A stretch of DNA of 64,000 nucleotides from Antarcticimicrobium sp. (GCF_029212575.1 NZ_JARGPK010000052.1:1-64000), one strand, 5' to 3'; positions 1 to 9,096 are shown, counted from the stretch's first letter. The notes: generated by a model not told the origin, from the letters alone. Translations and numbers: made by a program.

Positions 1-141
1 CTCGGAGCGCAGCCTCACCTCGAGATCAAATTTCAAGCTGAATCGCGCCGCCGCTCTCGCCGAGTGGCGCGGTCTCTGCGCTGAATAGGGGACAGCCATC
101 CTGTCCTTGCCGAGACTGGTTCGCATTCGTCTGGCAGCACC
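1..141 (+). mobile_element. IS6-family insertion sequence, right end (transposase C-terminus, partial)
   Basis: Frame 2 from base 2 to the TAG at 86-88 encodes the last 28 residues of an IS6-family transposase; the tail FKLNRAAALAEWRGLCAE is the usual C-terminus (SERxLxxRxxFKxNRAAALAEWRxL). After the stop, about 50 bp lead to CATTCGTCTGGCAGCACC (near 124-141), which I take as the right terminal repeat because similar sequence closes two other copies (near 32838 and 38312). The element continues to the left of the window, so whether the upstream part is intact cannot be seen. The rest of the gap to nrdR (142-323) holds no gene I can support. Confidence 0.72.
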
Positions 142-254
142 CCGCGACGCCCCGCACCGGCGCCGGGTGGCGGCGCATCTGGGCTAGGCGCGGGGCCTGC
201 GCGTCTATGTCTTGCGGTCGCATTTCCCCCCTACCCAAACTCTGGCGGGTCGCC

Positions 255-269
255 TATAGTTGTGGATAA
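255..269 (+). promoter_or_regulatory. Consensus DnaA box next to a -10-like element, upstream of nrdR
   Basis: TGTGGATAA at 261-269 is the exact reverse complement of the DnaA box TTATCCACA. It directly follows TATAGT (255-260), which could serve as a -10 element for nrdR 55 bp downstream. No convincing -35 is visible. A single 9-mer can occur by chance in a window this size, so the role is tentative. Confidence 0.35.
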
Positions 270-323
270 GTGTGCCGGAGCGCCCACAATCACAGGCATT
301 TCAATGGACGAGGGGGACGGCTG

Positions 324-791
324 ATGCGCTGCCCGTTTTGCGGAAACATAGACACTCAGGTCAAGGATTCGCGACCGGCAGAGGATCATGCCGCGATCCG
401 GCGGCGGCGGTTCTGCCCGGCCTGCGGCGGCCGCTTCACCACCTACGAGCGGGTGCAGCTGCGCGACCTGGTGGTCATCAAGACCAGCGGCAAGCGCGAG
501 GATTTCGACCGCGACAAGCTGGAACGCTCGATCCGCATCTCGATGCAGAAACGCCCCATTGACCCCGAGCGCATCGACCAGATGATCTCGGGCATCGTGC
601 GGCGACTGGAAAGCATGGGCGACACCGACATCCCGTCGAAGAAGATCGGCGAGATCGTGATGGAGGCCCTGGCCCGGATCGACACCGTTGCCTATGTCCG
701 TTTCGCCAGCGTTTACAAAAACTTCCAGGCGGCGGACGATTTCGAGAGCTTCGTGCACGAACTGCGCCCCGAAACGGCACCGGAAGAGTGA
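324..791 (+). CDS. nrdR: Transcriptional repressor NrdR
   Basis: Encodes 155 aa, the normal NrdR length. The N-terminus has a zinc ribbon with C3, C6, C31 and C34 (MRCPFCG ... FCPACG), followed by an ATP-cone domain from about residue 49 ([14 protein letters not shown]) to about 139. NrdR senses ATP/dATP and represses ribonucleotide reductase genes through NrdR boxes. The ATG at 324 is preceded by GAGGGGG and starts exactly at the zinc ribbon, so upstream in-frame starts are rejected. The stop overlaps the ribD start (GTGA), an nrdR-ribD pairing common in alphaproteobacteria. Confidence 0.96.
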   Translation: MRCPFCGNIDTQVKDSRPAEDHAAIRRRRFCPACGGRFTTYERVQLRDLVVIKTSGKREDFDRDKLERSIRISMQKRPIDPERIDQMISGIVRRLESMGDTDIPSKKIGEIVMEALARIDTVAYVRFASVYKNFQAADDFESFVHELRPETAPEE

Positions 792-1885
792 GCGCAAGCG
801 ATACCCGTTTCATGGCGCTGGCCCTGTCGCTGGGCCGGCGGGGACAGGGGCGGTGCTGGCCCAATCCGGCGGTCGGTTGCGTCATCGTGCGCGGCGGCCG
901 CATCGTCGGGCGTGGCTGGACCGGGCCGGGCGGGCGGCCGCATGCCGAGCCTGTCGCGCTGGCGCAGGCGGGCGGGATGGCCAGGGGTGCCACTGCCTAT
1001 GTCACGCTGGAGCCCTGTTCCCACCACGGCAAGACACCGCCCTGTGCCGATGCGCTGATCGCGGCGGGCGTCGCCCGGGTGGTGGCCCCGGTGCAGGACA
1101 GCGATCCGCGGGTTTCGGGGCAGGGGTTCGAACGCCTTCGCATGCATGGGGTAGAGGTGACCACCGGTGTGCTGGCCGACCAGGCGGCGCGCGATCACGC
1201 GGGCTTTTTCCTGCGCACCGAACAGGGCCGCCCCTTTGTCACGCTGAAGCTGGCCAGCAGTTTCGACGGGCGGATCGCCACCGCCACCGGCGAGAGCAAG
1301 TGGATCACCGGGTCAGCGGCGCGGCGCGCGGTGCACGGGCTGCGCGCGCGCCATGAGGCGGTGATGGTCGGCGCCGGCACGGCGCGGGCCGACGATCCGT
1401 CGCTCACCGTGCGGGATCTGGGTATTTCGCATCAGCCGGTGCGGGTGGTGGTGTCGCGCCATCTCGACCTGCCGCTGCTGGGGCAGCTGGCACGCAGCGC
1501 GGGCGAGGTGCCGCTGTGGTTGTGCCATGGCAGTGGCGCCGATGCCGAGCGGGTTCGCGCCTGGGAGGGGTTGGGCGCGCGCCTGTTGCCCTGCGCGGTC
1601 AGGGGGGTGCAGCTCGACCCGATGGATGTGCTGCGCCAGTTGGGCGCGGCGGGGATCACGCGGGTGTTCTGCGAGGGCGGCAGCGCGCTGGCGGCCTCGC
1701 TTCTGGCCGAGGATCTGGTGGACGAACTGGTCGGCTTTACCGCCGGTCTGGCGATCGGCGCCGAGGGGCTGCCGGCGATCGGCGCGCTGGGGCTGGGTCA
1801 TCTGGCCGAGGCGCCGCGCTTTGCCCTGTCGGAGGTCCGCGACCTGGGCGGTGACGCCATGATGCGCTGGACCCGATCCGGGTAA
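788..1885 (+). CDS. ribD: Bifunctional riboflavin deaminase/reductase RibD
   Basis: 365 aa. The N-terminal half is a cytidine-deaminase fold with zinc ligands H52-A-E54 and C77 and C86 ([11 protein letters not shown]). The C-terminal half is the dihydrofolate-reductase-like RibD reductase ([34 protein letters not shown]). It deaminates 2,5-diamino-6-ribosylamino-pyrimidinone 5'-phosphate and reduces the ribosyl chain with NADPH, steps two and three of the pyrimidine branch of riboflavin synthesis. The GTG start at 788 overlaps the nrdR stop by 4 nt, suggesting translational coupling. Other rib genes lie at 6.6 kb and 9.1-10.8 kb. Confidence 0.96.
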   Translation: MSASDTRFMALALSLGRRGQGRCWPNPAVGCVIVRGGRIVGRGWTGPGGRPHAEPVALAQAGGMARGATAYVTLEPCSHHGKTPPCADALIAAGVARVVAPVQDSDPRVSGQGFERLRMHGVEVTTGVLADQAARDHAGFFLRTEQGRPFVTLKLASSFDGRIATATGESKWITGSAARRAVHGLRARHEAVMVGAGTARADDPSLTVRDLGISHQPVRVVVSRHLDLPLLGQLARSAGEVPLWLCHGSGADAERVRAWEGLGARLLPCAVRGVQLDPMDVLRQLGAAGITRVFCEGGSALAASLLAEDLVDELVGFTAGLAIGAEGLPAIGALGLGHLAEAPRFALSEVRDLGGDAMMRWTRSG

Positions 1886-1898
1886 CGCCCCCGATCCG

Positions 1899-3908
1899 CT
1901 ATCGCCAGAGGTGGGCGTAGGTGGCGAACACACCCTGCAGTTTCGACAGTATCCTGTTGGCCATCCCGGGGCGCGGCGCCGCTCCCGTGCTCAGCCGTTC
2001 GACGATCACCTCGACCGGGCAGGGCAGGGCAGTAAGCGGATCGCGGTAGCGCGGGTAGTCGATGAGCGTCGCATGCACCAGCCCCTCCAGCGCCGGGCGG
2101 GCGCGGCGGCGGGTCGGGATGTCTCCGAGATCGCGGGTCAGGCCCCAGCCGGCATAGAAGGGCGCGCCGAGGGTGGTGACCGGCACCTCGCGCAAAAGCG
2201 CCTCGAACCCCATCAGCGAGGTCATGGTCCAGACCTCGTCCACCTGCGCCAGCAAGGCGGCGGGATCGGCGTGGGTTGCGATGACGTCGGCCAGGGACTC
2301 GGCATCTGTGCCACCCGCGCGCAGCCCGGCCTCGACGTCCGGGTGGGGTTTGTAGACGATCACCGCATCGGGGTTGGCCAAGCGCGCGGCCTGCAACAGG
2401 GCGAGGTTGGTGTTCACCTCTCCTGCGCCGGTGCGGATCGAGGCATCATCCTCAACCTGTCCGGGGACGAGGATGCGGCGGCCGGCAGGCAAATCGTACG
2501 TTTTGCCGTCCAGATTGTACTTGCTGAGCCCGGCGCCCGTCAGCGCCGCGATCAGGCGCTCGGAGCGGGCGTGCTGGTCTGCGCGCAGCTCGGCGCGGGT
2601 CGCGATCAGATGTTCCAGCCGCGAGGGGCGGCGCGGGTCGTAGTAGATGCCCAGATCGTCACTCACCAGCGACAGCGGCGGCACCAGGTCTGCCCCCAGC
2701 CCGCGCGAGCGCAGGAAACCATCCTCGACCCGAACAACATCCTCCTGCGCGTCGGCGCGGGAGGCCCAGACCATGCGGCGGCGGCCGGTCGCCTCTGCCT
2801 TGGCCAGGTCGTCGGAGAAGATCATCCGTTTCGGTTGCCCGAACATCGCCTGCAGCGGTCGGCGTTTCCACAACCGCATCCCCGAGGCGGTCCAGCCGTT
2901 TCGGTCCTCGCGCCAGGCGCGCACCTGCGCCTCGAGCGTGTCGAGCACGCCTTCCAACTCGCACAGCCGGTCCCGGTAGGGATCGTACCAGGTGGGGTAG
3001 AGCATCATGGCGGCGGCGAAGAGCTGCGCGCGCGTCAGGCTGCGTTGGCGGCGCGGCACCGGGTTTTCGTCCTGGGTGAGGCCCCAGCCGGCATAGAACG
3101 GCTGGCCGAAGACGCGCGGCCTGTGCCCGGCGAAGATCGCCTCGAACCCCAGTTGCGAGGAGACGGTGTAAACTCCCACCGCGCCCTCCATCAGCGCCCA
3201 GGGATTGACCGAATGGGTCAGCAGGCTAATGCGGTCATTGGTATCCTGCGGGCCGAAATACCCGGGGCGAAAGCCCGCCTGGGTTTCCGGGTGGGTCTTG
3301 ATCACCACCGGCATGCCAGGGTGTTCGAGCTGGGCAAAGACCAGCATCTCGCGGAACAGCGCGTCATTGCCGCCACTGGAGGTGATCGAGGCGTCGCCGC
3401 GGGTCTGGTCGATGACCAGAACATAGGGCGGTTCGGGCAGCGGGCCGTCGGGATCGAAGCCGCTGTATTTGGTCAACCCCGCCTCGCGGATCCGGGCGAT
3501 GGCGTCGCGTGCCCGGTTCAGCAGCGCGCTGTCGTCGAGCGGATCGGTGGCAAGGAGCTGTTCGAGGTCCGAGGGAGAGGTGGGATCGAAATGCGGCCCC
3601 GACCAGTCGAGGCAGAGGCCAAGCGGCGGTTCGCCCGTGCGGCCGGGATGCAGCGAGCGCAGGAAGGCATCCTCGACCCGCAGGACCGCGACACCGCGTT
3701 TGGCGGCGACGGCCAGGCCGCGATGGGCGGTCGGGCTGGCGCCCCAGACAGCGACGGCATCCTCCGGGCCTGGCAGGCCGAGGCGTAGGCGGTGGCCGGA
3801 GAGGCGGAGGATGCGGCGGATCCGGCGCTGGGTCAGGAAGCCGCCGTTGTAAACGAAAAGCCGGGGGCGGTTGCCCCCGGCTGCTGCCGTGCCATCCGGG
3901 CCGGTCAT
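1899..3908 (-). CDS. kpsC: Capsular polysaccharide beta-Kdo transferase, KpsC-like
   Basis: 669 aa built from two related halves (about residues 15-330 and 350-650). Each half repeats the same landmarks: VEDxFLRS, a LTKYS/LSKYN segment, KTHPE/KPHPD, SSQLGFEA/TSLMGFEA and FYAGWGLT. This duplicated architecture is typical of KpsC, the cytoplasmic glycosyltransferase that extends the poly-beta-Kdo linker on lyso-phosphatidylglycerol for group-2-type capsules. Its ATG lies 4 nt after the stop of the Wza-like export gene, so the two form one transcription unit, with kpsS-like just upstream on the same strand. No capsule ABC transporter genes (kpsM, kpsT) are in the window. Confidence 0.88.
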   Translation of the reverse strand: MTGPDGTAAAGGNRPRLFVYNGGFLTQRRIRRILRLSGHRLRLGLPGPEDAVAVWGASPTAHRGLAVAAKRGVAVLRVEDAFLRSLHPGRTGEPPLGLCLDWSGPHFDPTSPSDLEQLLATDPLDDSALLNRARDAIARIREAGLTKYSGFDPDGPLPEPPYVLVIDQTRGDASITSSGGNDALFREMLVFAQLEHPGMPVVIKTHPETQAGFRPGYFGPQDTNDRISLLTHSVNPWALMEGAVGVYTVSSQLGFEAIFAGHRPRVFGQPFYAGWGLTQDENPVPRRQRSLTRAQLFAAAMMLYPTWYDPYRDRLCELEGVLDTLEAQVRAWREDRNGWTASGMRLWKRRPLQAMFGQPKRMIFSDDLAKAEATGRRRMVWASRADAQEDVVRVEDGFLRSRGLGADLVPPLSLVSDDLGIYYDPRRPSRLEHLIATRAELRADQHARSERLIAALTGAGLSKYNLDGKTYDLPAGRRILVPGQVEDDASIRTGAGEVNTNLALLQAARLANPDAVIVYKPHPDVEAGLRAGGTDAESLADVIATHADPAALLAQVDEVWTMTSLMGFEALLREVPVTTLGAPFYAGWGLTRDLGDIPTRRRARPALEGLVHATLIDYPRYRDPLTALPCPVEVIVERLSTGAAPRPGMANRILSKLQGVFATYAHLWR

Positions 3909-3912
3909 GGCG

Positions 3913-5046
3913 TCAGCCGCCGGCCAGCGACGAAATGCTGGAGACCGGGGTGATCGAGCCCGAGATGAGCGAGATGGTCTTGGTCCACTGGGCGTAGGGC
4001 GCCTCGGTCACATAGAGCGTGTCGTCATCGCGGATCACGAAATCCCGGGCCATGAACATGCCGTTGGGTTCGGTCAGGTTGAGCACGTAGACCATGCGCT
4101 GCGCACCGGTCAGGTCGTTGCGGCCCAGCACCTGGCCCGCGATCTCGGCCGGTTCGTTGCGGAAGACGAAGACGCCGGTGGGGTCCGACGAACTGGAGAT
4201 CAGCCCGCCGACCTGGGCGATCGCCTCGAGCGCCGAAAGCTCCTGGGTCTGGAACGGAACGCGGGCCTGTGAACTGGTCGCCCCCAGCGCGGTGAAGGAG
4301 CGGGTATCCTCCTCGACCAGGATGCGGTCGCCGCCGCGCAGCGCGATGTCGAGGCCGGGATGTTCGTAGAGATCCTGGAACCAGATCTTGCCCTGCTGGG
4401 AGCCGCGGTTGACGACGATCTGGGCGACCTCGGGCTGAATGGCGATACCGCCGGCACGGGCCAGCATCGCGGTCAGGGTCCGGGTCGGCCGTTCGATCGG
4501 GTAGATGCCCGGCGCGCCGACGGCGCCGACCAGCGACACGGTGGAGCCATCGCCGGCGACGCGGCGCACCTGCACCTGCGGGTCCGGGGTCTGGTCCTGC
4601 AGCCGCTCGGTGATCATCTCGCGCAGGCGTTCGGGTGTGTTTCCGGCAGCGCGAAGCCGCCCGGCATAGGGGACGAAGATGAAACCGGCGCTGTCGACCT
4701 GCACCTCGTCGAGGATGGTGGCGTTGGCGCCGGCGCTGGCCAGCAGCCCGTCATCGACGTTTTCCCAGATGGTCAGCCCCAGGATGTCGCCGGGGCGGAT
4801 GGTGTCGGAGGTCAGGCGCCCGGCGCTCTGGAAGGCCTGGGAAAAGCCCAGCGCGGGCACCACGGCGGTGGCGCGGGTGACGCGGTCATTGACCGAAACG
4901 ACGAAGGCGTCACCCTCTTTCTGGACCGACCCGGCGAAGATTTCACGCTTGTTGGGGCCGACGCGGGGCAATGCGCATGAGGCCAGCAGCGCGAACGCGG
5001 CCAGCAGCGCGACGGGCTTCGCCCACCGGAAAGTCACGGGTTTCAC
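3913..5046 (-). CDS. Capsule polysaccharide export lipoprotein, Wza/KpsD family
   Basis: 377 aa, close to the length of E. coli Wza. It has a lipoprotein signal (hydrophobic LLAAFALLASC, lipid-modified Cys in the LASC lipobox) followed by a Poly_export domain (IRPGDILGLTIWENVDDGLL; VDSAGFIFVPYAGRLRAAG) and SLBB-type repeats (VSLVGAVGAPGIYPIE). It should form the outer-membrane and periplasmic channel for the polysaccharide made with the neighbouring Kdo transferases. The start is GTG with GAGGAG 8 nt upstream; an ATG alternative in frame would cut into the signal peptide. A promoter-like sequence lies just upstream at 5069-5096. Confidence 0.9.
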   Translation of the reverse strand: MKPVTFRWAKPVALLAAFALLASCALPRVGPNKREIFAGSVQKEGDAFVVSVNDRVTRATAVVPALGFSQAFQSAGRLTSDTIRPGDILGLTIWENVDDGLLASAGANATILDEVQVDSAGFIFVPYAGRLRAAGNTPERLREMITERLQDQTPDPQVQVRRVAGDGSTVSLVGAVGAPGIYPIERPTRTLTAMLARAGGIAIQPEVAQIVVNRGSQQGKIWFQDLYEHPGLDIALRGGDRILVEEDTRSFTALGATSSQARVPFQTQELSALEAIAQVGGLISSSSDPTGVFVFRNEPAEIAGQVLGRNDLTGAQRMVYVLNLTEPNGMFMARDFVIRDDDTLYVTEAPYAQWTKTISLISGSITPVSSISSLAGG

Positions 5047-5068
5047 TGCTCGGTCTCCTCGACCTGTT

Positions 5069-5096
5069 ATTATTCTGCCTCAGGTTTTTCAGACAA
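5069..5096 (-). promoter_or_regulatory. Predicted sigma-70-type promoter for the wza-kpsC pair
   Basis: Read on the minus strand, TTGTCT (5096-5091) and AATAAT (5074-5069) are separated by 16 nt. This lies in the only gap of the capsule block, about 25 nt upstream of the export gene start, and the short AT-rich run stands out in GC-rich surroundings. Confidence 0.5.
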
Positions 5097-5142
5097 CCTA
5101 TCGGAATCCGGCGTTAAAATCCAGTCCCCAAGTCGGATGCGC

Positions 5143-6435
5143 TCAGGTCACGGCGCGCAGGTGTTGCCGTGGGGCCGCTGTGCCCGATTTCAGTGCGTCG
5201 TAGGGATCTTCGGATGCGAGCATCATGTCGGCCACCTGGCGCAGCAGTTGCCGCCGTCCGCGGCGGGAATAGAACCCGCCCGGCACCTGGCTGGTTTCCA
5301 GCAGGAAACGGCGGTAATCCTTGTAGGCGCGGTTGTCGGGCCGCCCGGCACAGGCAAAGAACTCGGACAGCGGCTGGCCCGAGACGAACTCGGGCTTGGC
5401 ATAGACGGCACGGCCGAACACCTTGAGCGGAATGCCGCGCCAGAGCACCTGTTGACCGGCGGTGGAATTGACCGTGACGGCGCTGCGGGCGTCGTTCAGC
5501 AGCTGTGCCAGCTTGCCGCCGCGCACGTAGTGGACCCGTCCCTGCAACCCGAGGTGGCGCGCCAGGCGGCGGGTTTCGGCCCGCATCGGCACGCGCCCGT
5601 CTTCCAGCGGGTGGGCCTTGATCACCAGGTGGTGGTGGCGTGGGGCGCCCTTTGCAAAGCCCTCGATCACCTGGGCCAGAAACTCCGTCATGGTGGAAAA
5701 GGGGGAATGCACCTGAAAGGCGCTGTCATGCTCCAGCTGCAGCAGCGCCAGGTGGTAGGGAAAGCCGCCGGTGCGCACCCGCCGGGTGGCGAGGCGGCGG
5801 TCGATCGCGTGAACCGGGATCAGCAGCAGGCGCTGCAGATAAAGCTGAAATTCCTTGGTCACCGGCAGGGCGCGATGGGGGCGGAAGTTGCGGTAGCCCC
5901 GGTTCCAGAACATCACGAACCAGTGGTAGAGCGCGCCGTAGAACATGTGCTGGCGCATGTCGCCCCAGTGGGCCGGGGGCAGCGGCGCCTCCATGTCCGA
6001 CCGTGCCAGGGCCGATTGCATCTCCTGCACCGACATCTCCATCAGGCGGGAGTTGCCGTTGGCGCCGCCGCGTTCGTAGGTGACCCAATAGGGGCGCATG
6101 TACCCTTCTTCGAAGACATGCACTGTAAGGCCGCGCGCCTTGGCCGCGCGCACCGCCTCGGCATGGACGGGCCGCGTGTCGCCGTAAAGGACGATGTCGG
6201 TGACGCCGCGCGCGTCGAGCAGGCGGTCGAATTCTGCTGGCCAGTCATCGGGGGTTCCGCGATAGGGGATGTAGCTGCCAGACTGGCGCCAGAACGCGCG
6301 ATCCCCGGCGTTGAAGCCGACCCGCCAGACGGTGGCGCCGGCGGTGCGCAGCATCCGGGAGAGGGCATCGAAGAACGGGCCATGCGGCCCCTGGAGAAAC
6401 AGGAAAACGCGATCTGTCTGGGCTGGTCCGGTCAT
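5143..6435 (-). CDS. kpsS: Capsular polysaccharide Kdo transferase, KpsS-like
   Basis: About 430 aa. The start (VFLFLQGPHGPFFDALSRML), VWRVGFNAGDRAFW, the GYMRPYWVTYERGG segment, LVIKAHPLEDGR and NSTAGQQVLWRGIPLKVFG are the family signatures of KpsS, which adds the first beta-Kdo residue to the lipid anchor before KpsC extends the linker. I chose the ATG at 6435 because AGGGC lies 6 nt upstream; an in-frame ATG at 6456 would add seven residues. The gene is followed after 96 bp by the Wza/KpsC unit on the same strand. Confidence 0.88.
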   Translation of the reverse strand: MTGPAQTDRVFLFLQGPHGPFFDALSRMLRTAGATVWRVGFNAGDRAFWRQSGSYIPYRGTPDDWPAEFDRLLDARGVTDIVLYGDTRPVHAEAVRAAKARGLTVHVFEEGYMRPYWVTYERGGANGNSRLMEMSVQEMQSALARSDMEAPLPPAHWGDMRQHMFYGALYHWFVMFWNRGYRNFRPHRALPVTKEFQLYLQRLLLIPVHAIDRRLATRRVRTGGFPYHLALLQLEHDSAFQVHSPFSTMTEFLAQVIEGFAKGAPRHHHLVIKAHPLEDGRVPMRAETRRLARHLGLQGRVHYVRGGKLAQLLNDARSAVTVNSTAGQQVLWRGIPLKVFGRAVYAKPEFVSGQPLSEFFACAGRPDNRAYKDYRRFLLETSQVPGGFYSRRGRRQLLRQVADMMLASEDPYDALKSGTAAPRQHLRAVT

Positions 6436-6590
6436 TTGTTGCCCTGCATGCCACAATACCCCATGGGTGCCCCATAACCGTTTATTTTGGCTAAACTATG
6501 ACCGGGACGGGCCGCCGGGGCAAGCGGGGGCTTGCCCGAGGCTTGCCGGGCGGCTACCTCACGGGGCGACATTCGTGCAGGAGACAGGCC

Positions 6591-7178
6591 ATGTTCACAG
6601 GGATCATCACAGATATCGGCACCGTCACCGAGTTGGAAAAGCGCGGCGATCTGCGGGCGCGGATCGGCACCGGCTATGACACCGGCGGCATCGACATCGG
6701 CGCCTCGATCGCCAGCGACGGGGTGTGCCTGACGGTGATCGCGCTGGGGGGCGACTGGTACGACGTGGAAATCAGCGCCGAGACCCTGTCAAAGACCAAC
6801 CTGGGCGGTTGGACGGTCGGCAAGCGGGTGAACCTGGAACGCGCGCTGAAGGTGGGCGACGAGCTGGGCGGTCATATCGTGTCGGGCCATATCGACGGTG
6901 TGGCCGAGGTGATCGCGGTCGAGGACGAGGGCGACAGCACCCGCGTCACCCTGCGCGCGCCTGGGGATCTGGCCCGGTTCATCGCGCCCAAGGGGTCGGT
7001 GGCGCTCAATGGCACCTCGCTGACGGTGAACGATGTCGACGGCCGCGATTTCGGCATCAACTTCATCCCGCACACCAAGGAGGCGACCACCTGGGGCGCG
7101 GTGCAGGTGGGCGACCGGGTGAATCTGGAGATCGACACGCTGGCGCGCTACGTGGCGCGGCTGAAAGAGGTGGGCTGA
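6591..7178 (+). CDS. ribE: Riboflavin synthase, alpha subunit
   Basis: 195 aa, made of two similar lumazine-binding barrels: MFTGIITDIGTV ... SDGVCLTVIAL ... VNLERAL in the first half, GHIVSGHIDGVAEV ... NGTSLTVNDVDG ... VNLEIDTLARYV in the second. It disproportionates two 6,7-dimethyl-8-ribityllumazine molecules to riboflavin, the last step of the pathway whose other enzymes are encoded nearby. The start at 6591 follows AGGAGA with 6 nt spacing and begins at the invariant MFTGI; an upstream in-frame extension is rejected. No RFN (FMN) riboswitch pattern is visible in the 155 bp upstream. Confidence 0.96.
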   Translation: MFTGIITDIGTVTELEKRGDLRARIGTGYDTGGIDIGASIASDGVCLTVIALGGDWYDVEISAETLSKTNLGGWTVGKRVNLERALKVGDELGGHIVSGHIDGVAEVIAVEDEGDSTRVTLRAPGDLARFIAPKGSVALNGTSLTVNDVDGRDFGINFIPHTKEATTWGAVQVGDRVNLEIDTLARYVARLKEVG

Positions 7179-7184
7179 GGCGCC

Positions 7185-8240
7185 TCAGCCCCACATTTCG
7201 CCGACGGTATAGCCCCCCGGGAACGGGTCGGAGGGATCCAGCGTCCAGTTCGCGGTGCCGTGGATCCAGCCCTGGCCGGCCAGCGTCGGCACGATGGCCA
7301 GGTAGGGGCCGACGCGGGTTTCCTCGACGATGCGCCCGGTGAACGTGGTGCCGAGCGGACCGGCGTTGACGTAATCCTGCCCGACCGGCAGCGCCCCCCG
7401 CGCGTGCAGCACCGCCATACGGGCGCAGGTCGCGGTGCCGCAGGGCGAGCGGTCGAGGATGCCGCTGGCGCGGTCGGGACGGGCGGGATCGAACGGCCCG
7501 GTCGAAAGGGTGATCGCGCCGCGCCCGTGGGTGCCCGGCGCGACGGGCGGCCCCCAGAGATCGGTGATGGTGGGCCCGGTGATTGCCGGGTTGTCCGGGT
7601 GGGCGACGTGCAGTTGTTCGGCGGCGGCGTGGCGGATCGCCTCGGAGATCCGCACGATCTCGGTGCCGTTGGCGGCGTCGAGCGTCACCCCCAGCGGCGC
7701 GGCCTCGGCCTGCACGAAGAACATCCCGCCCCAGGCGACATCGACGGTGACGGTGCCGAGGCCGGCAACCTCGATCCTCGCGCCGAGATGAACCGCGAAG
7801 GCGGGGACGTTGCGGAACTCCACCCTTGTGACCTTGCCGTCCTTGCAGGTGGCGCGCACGTGAACCAGCCCGGCGGGGGCCTCCAGCGTCAGCTCGGTCA
7901 CTGGCTCGCGCATTGGCAGGATGCCGGTTTCCAGAAGGACCGTGACGACGCAGATCGTATTGGAGCCCGACATCGGCGGGTATTCCGTCTGCTCCATGAT
8001 GATGAAACCCGCGTCGGCGCGCGGATCGCAGGGCGGCACCAGGATGTTGCAGCACAGCGCCGGATGGCCGCGCGGCTCGCGCAGCATCATCAGCCGGATG
8101 TCGTCGGCGTTGGCCTGCATCCATTGCATCTTTTCAAAGACGCTTTTGCCGGGCAGATGCGGTATCCCGCCGGTGATGACGCGGCCCGGTTCGCCCTCGG
8201 CATGGGCCTCGACGGCGGTGATCATCCGGGACAGGCGCAT
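7185..8240 (-). CDS. Proline racemase / hydroxyproline epimerase-dehydratase family protein
   Basis: 351 aa, usual for the family. It contains PLGVTLD-, LDRSPCGTATCAR- and EGEPGRVITGG-type motifs. The second catalytic cysteine is present (DRSPCGT), but the position of the first (MCGHGTIG in proline racemases) reads MSGSNTIC, a serine. In this superfamily a Cys/Cys pair marks proline racemase and 4-hydroxyproline epimerase and a Thr at the first site marks trans-3-hydroxy-L-proline dehydratase; a Ser variant leaves the reaction open. The start ATG at 8240 (MRLSRMITAVEAHAEGEPGR) fits the family N-terminus. It is convergent with ribE and has no obvious operon partner. Confidence 0.85.
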   Translation of the reverse strand: MRLSRMITAVEAHAEGEPGRVITGGIPHLPGKSVFEKMQWMQANADDIRLMMLREPRGHPALCCNILVPPCDPRADAGFIIMEQTEYPPMSGSNTICVVTVLLETGILPMREPVTELTLEAPAGLVHVRATCKDGKVTRVEFRNVPAFAVHLGARIEVAGLGTVTVDVAWGGMFFVQAEAAPLGVTLDAANGTEIVRISEAIRHAAAEQLHVAHPDNPAITGPTITDLWGPPVAPGTHGRGAITLSTGPFDPARPDRASGILDRSPCGTATCARMAVLHARGALPVGQDYVNAGPLGTTFTGRIVEETRVGPYLAIVPTLAGQGWIHGTANWTLDPSDPFPGGYTVGEMWG

Positions 8241-8381
8241 GGGACATCCTCCATAAGTGCACGGAAAACAGGCTAAGCACCGGGGCGCGCGCGGTCCAGA
8301 GGCGAGAACGTGGCGCGGTGGATGGATCGGGCAAATATGCCGGGGTATGCAGGATCGGGAGCGTTGCAGCGGAGGTGCGAC

Positions 8382-8987
8382 ATGGAGTCGGGAAAATCGC
8401 GGGAGATGGCGGCAAAGGCGGCGGGGATCGGCCACAACGGCGGCCCGTCGATCGAGCCGGGCGCGGTGCTGCGCACCCATCAGTGGCGGCGGGCGCAGCG
8501 GGCGCTGATGCCCAACGCGATCCCCAAGCTGGTGCTGCAGATGCGCATCAAGCGCGCCGCCGAACTGGGGATGGATTACAGGACCTATGCCAGGGTGCGG
8601 CAGTTTTCCGGCGATGACATCACCGGGCTTCTGTTCTCCTCGAACGCGCTTCGGATCTTTGCAGGCGACGCGCGGATCCCGATCCCCGAGGCGCAGAGGC
8701 TGGCACTGCTCAAGGGGGCGCGGCGGTTGGTGCTGGTGCACCCTCCGCAGACGCCCGGGGCGGTGCTGCTGTGCAACCCGGTGCTCGACGCTGGGGATGC
8801 GGCGCCGCGCTTTACCGACAGCTGGGGCCAGATGCGGACGCGGATCGCGGGGCTGTTGCAGGGGCAGCGCCTGCCGGGCAGCCGGGTGCTGGTGGTGGGC
8901 GACGCCCCGCTGGAGCGCGAATGGGTCGCGGCGGGGCGTGCGGCGGGTTACCTGGGCGCGCAGGAGTATTTCCGCCAGGCGGTCTGA
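8382..8987 (+). CDS. Conserved hypothetical protein with N-terminal GHNGGP motif
   Basis: 201 aa, no function recognised. The start at 8382 is supported by GGAGGTG 4 nt upstream. After a short charged head it reads AAKAAGIGHNGGP, a motif found in several uncharacterised alphaproteobacterial proteins. A helical middle (QWRRAQRALMPNAIPKLVL, MRIKRAAELGMDYRTYARV) and a C-terminal half with LVLVHPPQT and VLVVGDAPLEREW follow. There is no signal peptide or membrane segment. It lies between the racemase-family gene (divergent) and ribB and could share a transcript with ribB, 109 bp downstream. Confidence 0.6.
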   Translation: MESGKSREMAAKAAGIGHNGGPSIEPGAVLRTHQWRRAQRALMPNAIPKLVLQMRIKRAAELGMDYRTYARVRQFSGDDITGLLFSSNALRIFAGDARIPIPEAQRLALLKGARRLVLVHPPQTPGAVLLCNPVLDAGDAAPRFTDSWGQMRTRIAGLLQGQRLPGSRVLVVGDAPLEREWVAAGRAAGYLGAQEYFRQAV

Positions 8988-9096
8988 GGCATCTGCGCAC
9001 AGCCGGTACGCGCGCCGTTCCGGGCGCGCGGGGCTGGCGTTCGCGGGCGCCGTGGTCTATCTGCGCAGGGACTGCTGCAAGAGAGGCCGCTGCCCC

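Noticed and set aside
6457-6590. Possible FMN (RFN) riboswitch upstream of ribE
   Set aside because: None of the conserved RFN blocks is present, nor a terminator or sequester hairpin at the start site.
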